Assembly: GCA_049889815.1 (NCBI GenBank)
Contig: JBMHCR010000018.1
Span: forward strand, 1-24,883
Length of the DNA: 24,883 bases
Origin: JBPOFY01 sp049889815
Lineage (GTDB): Bacteria; Verrucomicrobiota; Verrucomicrobiia; Opitutales; Coraliomargaritaceae
Direction of reading: 5' to 3'
Below the pieces are notes generated by a model that made no database searches, was not told the DNA's origin, and saw only the letters and a program-made list of their open reading frames with translations. This document shows positions 8,122 to 15,090 of this stretch, one piece after another. Each line of letters begins with the position of its first letter. The first letter of the stretch is position 1. Position numbers and translations under genes: made by a program.

Positions 8122-8499
8122 ATGCCAAATCAACTCTCAGAATCCAAGAAGCGCAAAACGGTAGCCGACCACAGTGCCGTCTTGGCAGCGCTTGAGCGCA
8201 TTGCTGTCTTGGAAGGGACGTCCTCGACCGAGTTGATCCGTGCGGCAGCTCGTCGGGTGGTTCGCGAAAGATTGGGTGATGTTAGGATGCGGGAAGAGCT
8301 ACAGGCGGTATTCCGGGCTCAGTTGCCGAAGCCTTCCCGTAAATTCAAAACGCCCGCGCAAGTGGCCCGTTATAAGCGGAAGCTTAGGGAATACGATGCC
8401 TTGTGTCTGGATTTGGGTTTGAGTGAATCTGCTGAGATTCAGAGCAGAAATTCGATTCACAATGTCTTGCAGCGACCAGTTTTGGCAGGCGAACTATAA
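8122..8499 (+). CDS. Putative antitoxin-like protein (RHH-like) paired with nucleotidyltransferase
   Basis: This is a 125-aa, basic, mostly helical protein. The ATG at 8122 is chosen because the longer frame back to 8008 only reads through the antisense of the integrase remnant, and a palindrome sits just before 8122. Residues about 15–50 (VLAALERIAVLEGTSSTELIRAAARR..) have the look of a ribbon-helix-helix or similar small DNA-binding unit. The rest is Lys/Arg-rich with no motif I recognise. The nucleotidyltransferase gene follows after 12 bases, so the two form an operon, in the order usual for antitoxin then toxin. The antitoxin role rests on gene context, not on a recognised family. Confidence 0.6.
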   Translation: MPNQLSESKKRKTVADHSAVLAALERIAVLEGTSSTELIRAAARRVVRERLGDVRMREELQAVFRAQLPKPSRKFKTPAQVARYKRKLREYDALCLDLGLSESAEIQSRNSIHNVLQRPVLAGEL

Positions 8500-8511
8500 G
8501 TCCAATATCTT

Positions 8512-9249
8512 ATGGCCGTTCCAGATTCGACACCTCGTCCTCCCGATGATTTTTCGGATTTCCTGAAAACGGATGCGCCCGTGCTTCTGGTCGGCGGGCA
8601 GGCGGTCAACCTGTGGGCCTTGTATTATAATAAGGTCACGCTCGATCTGGCTCCTTTTGTTTCCTGCGATATCGATGTATTCGGGCAACGGAAAACATTG
8701 AAGTCGATTGCTAAATTGGCTGGGCTTAAGCCCAACTATTTTCCGCTCAAGCCCCCCAGTAATGAAGTCGGTTATATCATGCCGAAAGACGCTTCTGATT
8801 CGCCTATGATTATCGAAGTATTGCGTTGGGTGAATGGCGTGAACGAGGACGAGTTGGAGGCCGATTCGGTTATCTTCAAAATCGGCAAAGGCAATGTGCC
8901 AGTGAAAGTGCCTTCGCCAGTAACCCTATTAAAGGCGAAGTTGGCGAATCTCGATGGGATAAGCCAACAAGGCCGTCAGGATGCAAAGCATGTCCGAATT
9001 TTGTTCAAGTTGCTACCCAGTTATCTGCGGGACATCGCGGAAACTGTTCGCTCGGGAAAGCGCACAGAGCGCGATCTCGTTAACATTCTGGACAGACTCT
9101 TAACACTTGTTAGCGGTGCAGTCGGTGCGAGAATTTTTGCCGAGTTGAATTTGGCGGCTATCGATCTCTTTAAGGATTTACCTGAGGATGGGTTACCCAA
9201 GATATCTGCTTTCAAAAAACATCAACTGTCTCGGCGGTTGTCGGAGTAG
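8512..9249 (+). CDS. Nucleotidyltransferase-fold protein, AbiEii/MenT-like toxin candidate
   Basis: This is a 245-aa protein with the hallmark of the DNA-polymerase-beta-like nucleotidyltransferase fold. A LLVGGQAVNLWA segment (about 26–37) is followed by CDIDVFG (about 53–59), whose two Asp residues would bind metal. A later SPVTLLKAKLANL..RQDAKHVRIL block (about 139–165) matches the region that follows the catalytic core in AbiEii-type proteins. Toxins of that family add nucleotides to tRNA or other acceptors and act with a transcriptionally autoregulated antitoxin. The upstream 125-aa gene would be the partner. It converges with the integrase gene, with only 30 bases between stops. The fold call is good; the toxin role is inference. 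Confidence 0.7.
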   Translation: MAVPDSTPRPPDDFSDFLKTDAPVLLVGGQAVNLWALYYNKVTLDLAPFVSCDIDVFGQRKTLKSIAKLAGLKPNYFPLKPPSNEVGYIMPKDASDSPMIIEVLRWVNGVNEDELEADSVIFKIGKGNVPVKVPSPVTLLKAKLANLDGISQQGRQDAKHVRILFKLLPSYLRDIAETVRSGKRTERDLVNILDRLLTLVSGAVGARIFAELNLAAIDLFKDLPEDGLPKISAFKKHQLSRRLSE

Positions 9250-9279
9250 AGTTTCGCGGTTCCTTCAGAAGGGGCTGGA

Positions 9280-10608
9280 TTATATTTCGACGAAGACTTT
9301 GTCTTTTTTGTCGAGATAGCTGGCTGCGGTGGTTGCTATATTTCCATGGCCGAGGGCTGTGCTGGCTGCGTAAATTCCAAATACTTGACAGATGCGGGAG
9401 CCATATTCTTTGCGGAGCACATGAATTGCGTTGCGACTAGTTACGCCTTGCTCGCGTAGCCATGTCAGTAGTTTCCTAAACTGGGTGTAGCAGCGGTAGT
9501 GGTAGTAGTTGGCGTTGGGGCGTGGCTGTTTGAGGCTGAAAACGACGAAATCTCCGCTGTCGGCCTTCTGGTATTTTTTGAAGATGTCCATGACGCTGGG
9601 GGCGACGTCGATGGTTCGTTCGCTGCTGGCGCTTTTGGCTGAGCCAAATTCGGTTGTCTCAACGGAGAGTGTGTTCTCTTTGAAATCGAGGTTCTTCCAG
9701 AGGAGGGCATCGATTTCGCCGCGTCGGAGACCGCATCCCAGGCTCAAGAGCAGAATCTTGAACTGCTGGTTCTTGTCGATGGCTTCCTGGCGTGTCTGTC
9801 GATCCTTGACTGTGCTCTCTTTCGGTAGCTTTGGAATGGGCACATAGAGGTCTTTGCGTGCGGCTTGGGCCAAGTCTTTGAAGTCGACTTCGGACTTGTA
9901 GCGTCGAGTCGTCGAACTGCCGATTGGCACGGATTCAAATGGATTGTGCGGTATCGGGAAGGGTAGGTGCTGGATGTATTTGGGGCTAAAGAGTGCCTTG
10001 GCGTTACGGAGCAGGGAAGTGGTGGTGACGGTCGCTGCCTGCCGAGCGCTGGGGTCGGTTGCCTTGTTGAGTCGTTTAGAGCGCCATGCCATGACTTTTG
10101 CCGGGGTGATTGACTCCAGCTTGATCGCGTCCACTCGCTCTTTCCATTGGTTGAGGCCATTGCCGGGATTGTTGTGGCGCTTCTTGCTGGTGAGTCCCGT
10201 GGCTTCGGCTGCGACGGATCGGAATTTGCGGCTGTAGGTGGCAAGGGTGCGCGGCTTGATCAGATTGAGTGCGCCGAGTTCGCGAATGAGGTCGCCGACA
10301 GTCGGGTGCTTGATCTTGGTTTCGGGGGCGTCGTTTTTCTGTTTGAACTCTTGTAGCACTTCGGCGCGTGTGTGCGAGCGGGAGTAGATCCAAATGTCTC
10401 GGGCTTTGGCGGAGGCAGTGTTTTTGTTGGCGCTGTCCAGATTGAACCACTCCGGTTTGCCGCCGACGGATATACGCACGGAGTATTCCGCGCTCTCATA
10501 TTTCTCGCCACCGGCTCGGGTGAAAGAGCGGCGTTTGAGTCGGTCTTCCCAATATTTTTGATGTGACTTCGCGAGGCTCATTTTCTCCGAAGCATATTTT
10601 GTGTCCAC
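9280..10608 (-). CDS. Tyrosine recombinase / site-specific integrase
   Basis: This is a 442-aa phage-type integrase that would catalyse integration and excision of the island at the adjacent tRNA-Cys site. Catalytic residues visible in order are R295 (GCGLRRGEI), K325 (GSAKSASSER), H396 and R399 (AIHVLRKEYG), H421 (ALGHGN) and Y431 (SYLDKKD). The set is complete, so the protein may be active. Residues 1–80 look like an arm-binding or AP2-like N-terminus and about 100–215 like a core-binding SAM-like domain. The longest frame starts at a GTG (10608) inside an 11-bp direct repeat. An ATG at 10581 preceded by GGAG is an alternative start (433 aa). It is oriented away from the att site, with its 5' end about 160 bp from it. 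Confidence 0.93.
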   Translation of the reverse strand: MDTKYASEKMSLAKSHQKYWEDRLKRRSFTRAGGEKYESAEYSVRISVGGKPEWFNLDSANKNTASAKARDIWIYSRSHTRAEVLQEFKQKNDAPETKIKHPTVGDLIRELGALNLIKPRTLATYSRKFRSVAAEATGLTSKKRHNNPGNGLNQWKERVDAIKLESITPAKVMAWRSKRLNKATDPSARQAATVTTTSLLRNAKALFSPKYIQHLPFPIPHNPFESVPIGSSTTRRYKSEVDFKDLAQAARKDLYVPIPKLPKESTVKDRQTRQEAIDKNQQFKILLLSLGCGLRRGEIDALLWKNLDFKENTLSVETTEFGSAKSASSERTIDVAPSVMDIFKKYQKADSGDFVVFSLKQPRPNANYYHYRCYTQFRKLLTWLREQGVTSRNAIHVLRKEYGSRICQVFGIYAASTALGHGNIATTAASYLDKKDKVFVEI

Positions 10609-10620
10609 TTTGTGTCCACT
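10598..10620. repeat. Two 12-mers repeated with an 11-bp period at the integrase start
   Basis: The 12-mer TTTGTGTCCACT occurs at 10598–10609 and again at 10609–10620, sharing one base. The 11-bp period places both copies on the same helix face. The repeat overlaps the possible GTG start of the integrase and lies between the gene and the att site. This position suits a repressor, excisionase or integrase arm-type binding site. No function can be shown from sequence. Confidence 0.5.
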
Positions 10621-10769
10621 TTTTTCGGTTCCAGATTGTTTCTAAGTCGCAAATGATTTTGTTACAAAGCCAACGTAGTATGGCCTTTAATCCTCTAAAA
10701 TAAAGGGTTTATTGGTAGTTTCTCAACGAAGGTTGGGGATTCTAAGAAACTCTTGGAAAGGTGTTTTAT

Positions 10770-10818
<49 letters not shown>

Positions 10819-10819
10819 C

Positions 10820-10883
10820 CTTTTTTGCCGAAGCTCTGCTTCGCTCCAAAAAAGAGTGTCGCGCAGTTGCCCGCTACGCGGGC
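10820..10883. repeat. Palindromic intergenic sequences downstream of the att site
   Basis: Two hairpins lie in the otherwise gene-free stretch between the tRNA-Cys fragment and tRNA-Met. The first (10820–10854) nests CGAAGC/GCTTCG around TCT inside an outer CTTTTTTG/CAAAAAAG stem. The second (10869–10883) is GCCCGC-TAC-GCGGGC. Neither is followed by a T-run on the + strand. Short frames crossing this stretch look spurious. The hairpins resemble REP-like intergenic DNA, and similar CTTCGC-rich tracts recur downstream of both tRNA genes. Confidence 0.45.
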
Positions 10884-10964
10884 GTAGGCAGACAAGCCGC
10901 CTACAATCGCATTTCCGGTTTTTTTATTCGACCCTTCTGGGTTGAGGTCTTGGGGAATCTTCGC

Positions 10965-10993
10965 TTGACTTAGAAAAATCTCAGGGTTTTCTA
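10965..10993 (+). promoter_or_regulatory. Possible promoter of tRNA-Met
   Basis: TTGACT (10965–10970) is a good -35 element. With a 17-base spacer it is followed by TTTCTA (10988–10993) as a weak -10. Transcription would begin near 11000, about ten bases before the tRNA 5' end. The -10 match is poor, so confidence is low. Confidence 0.3.
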
Positions 10994-11009
10994 CCCAATT
11001 TCAATTTTT

Positions 11010-11479
<470 letters not shown>

Positions 11480-11499
11480 CTCTAAATTCGAATTTATTG

Positions 11500-11527
11500 G
11501 TAGGGGCGCGTCAAGTCGCGCCCCTAC
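11500..11527. repeat. Strong GC hairpin, REP-like
   Basis: GTAGGGGCGCG (11500–11510) is the exact inverse of CGCGCCCCTAC (11517–11527), with loop TCAAGT. No T-run follows, so it is not a typical terminator. Its GGTAGGG-GCGC core recurs in altered form at 17680–17704. This suggests a dispersed palindrome family placed between genes. It lies 64 bases before ribE. Confidence 0.6.
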
Positions 11528-11590
11528 AGGATAGAAGAAAAATAGCCTTTAGCGTTTCACATTCCCGTCGAAATGGCTTCTACTGAGGTC

Positions 11591-12187
11591 ATGTTTACAG
11601 GAATTGTAGAAGAAACAGGCACGGTGGTCTCTTTTGAAGAGCGAGCGAACAGTTGGCGTTTGGTTTTGAATGCAGCAGTGGTTACCAAGGATCTCAACCT
11701 TGGCGATAGCGTAGCGGTGAATGGCTGCTGTTTGACTGCAGTGGCGTTTACTGATACCCAGATCGAGTTCGATTTGCTTGCCGAGTCGAAGCGTTTGACC
11801 TCGATCGATAGGGTGGGTCCGGGGGGTAAGGTGAATCTCGAGCGGGCACTCCTTCCGACCACGCGTATGGGCGGGCACTTTGTGTCGGGTCATGTTGATG
11901 GCATGGGTGTGATTGAGGCCATTGAGCCACGCGGCAAAGACTTCTTCTTTCGTATCAAGCCGGATGCGGACAAGTTGAAATATATTGTCAGCAAGGGCTG
12001 TATCACGGTGGATGGCATTTCGCTCACAGTGTCTGAGGTGGATGATTCTGGTTTCGCAATCTGGTTGATCCCGCACACTATGGAGGTGACAAATCTGCAC
12101 ACCAAGAAGGTCGGTGATCCCGTAAACTTGGAATACGATTTGATCGCTAAATACGTAGAGAAGCTGCGGGTGAATATCGGTGCTTAG
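11591..12187 (+). CDS. ribE: Riboflavin synthase, alpha chain
   Basis: This enzyme performs the last step of riboflavin synthesis: it dismutates two 6,7-dimethyl-8-ribityllumazine molecules to riboflavin and a pyrimidinedione in the cytoplasm. It is 198 aa from ATG 11591; a start at 11573 would add six residues before the canonical MFTGIVEETG. It has two tandem lumazine-binding barrels. The first begins MFTGIVE and runs to about residue 90; the second begins MGGHFVSGHVDG at about 92. The conserved NGCCLT and DGISLTV segments are in matching positions of each half. No ribD, ribBA or ribH neighbours it, and I see no FMN riboswitch upstream. prfB follows after 53 bases and may share its transcript. 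Confidence 0.95.
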   Translation: MFTGIVEETGTVVSFEERANSWRLVLNAAVVTKDLNLGDSVAVNGCCLTAVAFTDTQIEFDLLAESKRLTSIDRVGPGGKVNLERALLPTTRMGGHFVSGHVDGMGVIEAIEPRGKDFFFRIKPDADKLKYIVSKGCITVDGISLTVSEVDDSGFAIWLIPHTMEVTNLHTKKVGDPVNLEYDLIAKYVEKLRVNIGA

Positions 12188-12240
12188 AGAATTTGAGTTT
12201 CGATATTGAATCTTAAATTCGCTGCGTTCTTGATAGCAGC

Positions 12241-13393
12241 ATGAATTTATTGACTCCAGAAATCCGTTCGCAAATCGAAGAGCTGACGCGCCGTGCAGGT
12301 CATATATGGAGGTATCTTTGACGGGGATACCAAGAAAACACGTATAGCGGAGCTGGAAGCTCAGATGGCAGAGCCTGCTTTTTGGGAGGATCAGCAGACT
12401 GCTCAGAAAGTCATTGGAGAAGCGAACCGTTTGAAGGCGACAGTCAATCCCTCGGCTGAGTTTAATGTCGAGATTGCTGACATGAAAGCGATGATCGAGC
12501 TCGTCGACGAGATGGAAGGCGACCCTGAGCAAGAGGCTTATCAGCAGGAGGTCATTGATACCCTGAATCGCCTGCAGCCGAAGTTGGATAAGCTCGAACT
12601 CGCATCTTTTCTCAGCGGACCGAATGACGGCTGCAATGCTTTGCTTACAGTCAACTCGGGTGCGGGTGGCACGGAGTCCTGCGACTGGGCCGACATGTTG
12701 TTTCGCATGTATACGCGTTGGGCGGAGTCTGCTGGATTTTCCGCGGAGGTGCTCGACATCATGCCTGGTGAAGAAGCGGGGATCAGTTCAGCGACCATTC
12801 GGATCGAGGGTGCCAATGCCTTCGGATATGCGAAGGCCGAACGCGGTGTGCATCGTTTGGTGCGGATCAGTCCCTTTGACTCAAACGCACGGCGCCATAC
12901 CTCGTTTTGCTCGGTAGACGTGATCGCTGAAATTGAAGACGATGTCGACATTGAGATCGATCCTTCGGAAATCCGCACGGATGTGTATCGAGCGAGTGGT
13001 AAGGGTGGTCAGCACGTCAACCGAACAGAGTCGGCGGTGCGCTTGACGCACATTCCTACGGGTATTGTGGTGACCTGCCAAAACGATCGTTCGCAGATTA
13101 AAAACAAGGCTACCGCTATGAAGACGCTCAAATCACGCCTCTACGAGAAGCAGGAGGATGAAAAGCGCAGCGAGATGGAAAAATTCTACGGTGAAAAAGG
13201 CGATATTGCGTGGGGCAATCAAATACGATCCTATGTTTTTCAGCCCTATCAAATGGTGAAGGACCTTCGTACCGGTCACGAGACGGGCAATGTGCAGGCG
13301 GTCATGGACGGCGAGTTGGATCCATTCATTCACGCATGGCTGCGTGCTGGTGGTCCGACCTCACGCCAGTCGGCAGCGGATCGTGACGAGTAG
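12241..13393 (+). CDS. prfB: Peptide chain release factor 2, made by programmed +1 frameshift
   Basis: RF2 recognises UGA and UAA stop codons and triggers peptide release. The gene has two frames. Codons 1–26 start at ATG 12241 (MNLLTPEIRSQ...) and end at an in-frame TGA (12319–12321). A +1 slip at CTT lets translation continue with GAC at 12320, giving about 383 aa in total. The stop-recognition tripeptide SPF is at about 210–212 of the joined protein and the catalytic GGQ at about 255–257 (GKGGQHVNRTESAVR). The internal 366-aa frame from 12293 is not the real start. Low RF2 favours the slip, giving the classic autoregulation. It lies directly downstream of ribE. Confidence 0.97.
12307..12322 (+). 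promoter_or_regulatory. Programmed +1 frameshift site of prfB
   Basis: TGGAGGTATCTTTGAC contains a Shine-Dalgarno-like GGAGG, a 3-base spacer, the slippery codon CTT, and TGA followed by C. This matches the conserved bacterial RF2 recoding site, with GGAGG in place of the commoner AGGGGG. TGAC is a poor termination context, which favours slippage when RF2 is scarce. Confidence 0.95.
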
Positions 13394-13478
13394 AGCTACG
13401 ATCCCGCAACAATTCACTAAATTGGCTCCACTGCCTTGACGCGCTTTAGGTCTTCCGTGATACCTTTTGACACAGCGA

Positions 13479-14915
13479 ATGAGTGAGATGATCAGCAGTG
13501 CGAATGGATTGAGTTATGAAGATGCCTTGAAGGCATTTTCGGACCAGAGCCTGTTTGAAAACAAGACCTGGCGCTACTCCCCTGAGGCATTTGCGTTGAC
13601 GACTCAACAGCTAAAAGAAATCCGGCTCATCGGCCAGGCATGCTATGATTTCTACCGCGCGCAAGAGGCGCTTTATTTGAAATCTGTCGAGGGTAAGAAC
13701 CTACTCCGTAATCGTCAGCTAAAGGCTCAATGGGTTGCTACATATTTGGATCGTGGCAAGCCTGAGGCATTGATTGAGCACGCTCGTTCAAAAGCCTTGC
13801 GTGGCACCACCCCCATGGTGATCCGCCCAGATCTGTTGATGACGGACGATGGGTTTGCCATGACAGAAATCGATTCGATTCCCGGTGGTATCGGTCTGAC
13901 CGCGTTTTTGAATCGACTCTATGAGCCGGTGCATGGTGATGCTCTGATTGGTGCTGGTAAGGAAGATATGATCGAAGCGTTTTATGGGGCGCTCAGTTCG
14001 CGCGCACCCGCGATGACGGCCCCCTATATTGCCTTGGTAGTGAGCGACGAAGCTGCGACCTATCGGCCAGAGATGGAGTGGATCGCTTCGCAATTGCGTT
14101 TGCGTGGGCGCCGTGTGCATGTCTTTCATCCAGATGATGTCATGCCACTTGGTGAAAAGATCTGCGTAAGCACGGACGGTGATCCCCAGCAGGTAGATGT
14201 CCTTTATCGTTTTTGGGAGCTCTTCGATTTAGCAAATGTTTCGATAGCCGATTTTCTGCTTAAGGCACGCGCTGAAGCACAACTGAGTCTCACCCCGCCG
14301 ATGCGCCCATTCCAGGAAGAGAAGCTAAATCTTGCGCTTTTTCATCACCATGTTCTCGAGGAATACTGGAAGGAAAGTTTGTCGCGGCAGTCGCTGCGTA
14401 TATTGAAAAAGGTGATTCCGCAGACATGGGTGATGGATCCGGTCGAATTGCCTCCAAATGCGGTGTTAGATGCTCCATACATAGGAGGTAAGCCGATCAT
14501 TAGCTGGTCGCAACTTGTCGATGCGAGCAAGAAGGAGCGAAACTTGATCATTAAAATCAGTGGTTTTCATGAAAGTGCCTGGGGCGCGCGCAGTGTGACT
14601 TTGGGAAGTGACAGTTCGAAGTCAGACTGGGAAGCGGCGATTGAGCAGGCTACGACTATGGCAGACACCTCCCTGCATATCCTGCAGACTTACGAAAAAC
14701 CTAAGCGCTTGCGGCACCCGGTGTTTGCGCCGGACGGTGAGACTATTTATCAAATGGAGGGGCGTATGCGGCTCTGCCCATACTATTTCGTGGATGAAAA
14801 TGCCCAAACGGCGGCCCTGCACGGAGTTTTGGCGACTTTATGTCCAGCCGATAAGAAAATTATTCATGGAATGAAGGATGCCGCCCTGATACCTTGTGTC
14901 CATGCAAGTGGCTGA
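13479..14915 (+). CDS. Conserved-looking protein of unknown function, possible ATP-grasp-like fold
   Basis: This is a 478-aa soluble protein (the nearest ATG is 13479; a TTG at 13467 or ATG at 13488 are alternatives, none with a good ribosome site). I do not recognise the family. Visible features are PMVIRPDLLMTDDGFAMTEIDSIPGG (about 110–136), which resembles the acidic metal/ATP region of glutathionylspermidine-synthase-type or permuted ATP-grasp enzymes, and IIKISGFHESAWGARSV (about 361–377), which could be a Lys/Gly-rich nucleotide-binding strand and loop. There is no signal peptide or membrane segment. It stands alone between prfB and glgP, both on the same strand. A ligase of small molecules is possible but speculative. 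Confidence 0.75.
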   Translation: MSEMISSANGLSYEDALKAFSDQSLFENKTWRYSPEAFALTTQQLKEIRLIGQACYDFYRAQEALYLKSVEGKNLLRNRQLKAQWVATYLDRGKPEALIEHARSKALRGTTPMVIRPDLLMTDDGFAMTEIDSIPGGIGLTAFLNRLYEPVHGDALIGAGKEDMIEAFYGALSSRAPAMTAPYIALVVSDEAATYRPEMEWIASQLRLRGRRVHVFHPDDVMPLGEKICVSTDGDPQQVDVLYRFWELFDLANVSIADFLLKARAEAQLSLTPPMRPFQEEKLNLALFHHHVLEEYWKESLSRQSLRILKKVIPQTWVMDPVELPPNAVLDAPYIGGKPIISWSQLVDASKKERNLIIKISGFHESAWGARSVTLGSDSSKSDWEAAIEQATTMADTSLHILQTYEKPKRLRHPVFAPDGETIYQMEGRMRLCPYYFVDENAQTAALHGVLATLCPADKKIIHGMKDAALIPCVHASG

Positions 14916-14932
14916 TAAGGAGTGATTTTCGC

Positions 14933-14949
14933 GGCCCTATTTTGGGGCC
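14933..14949 (+). terminator. Hairpin after the unknown gene, weak terminator candidate
   Basis: GGCCC (14933–14937) pairs with GGGCC (14945–14949) across a 7-base AT-rich loop, 18 bases past the stop codon. No T-run follows. A second inverted repeat CGAATCG/CGATTCG lies at 14956–14985. These could end transcription or stabilise the 3' end. The remaining bases up to 15090 hold nothing else I can support. Confidence 0.3.
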
Positions 14950-15090
14950 AACTATCGAATCGCAGCGGACTTTTTATACGATTCGGCGTCATTCATGCTT
15001 TCAGCTTCACACGGTGGTGGAAAACACTATGGCTAATCGAGTCTGGCGTGCTCCCTGACACCTACTGACAAAAGCTCACACAATTCTGAT

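Noticed and set aside
9465..10511. Several open frames on both strands overlapping the integrase
   Set aside because: Shadow frames of a GC-rich real gene with a full catalytic set on the - strand.
11528..11590. FMN riboswitch before ribE
   Set aside because: None of the conserved FMN aptamer blocks are visible. Only a simple hairpin precedes the gene.
12293..12319. Start of prfB at an internal codon near 12293
   Set aside because: The upstream frame with the CTTTGAC recoding site gives the proper RF2 N-terminus.
11549..12532. Long open frame (327 aa) on the - strand across ribE and prfB
   Set aside because: Antisense to two certain genes, including the frameshift site. No family features.
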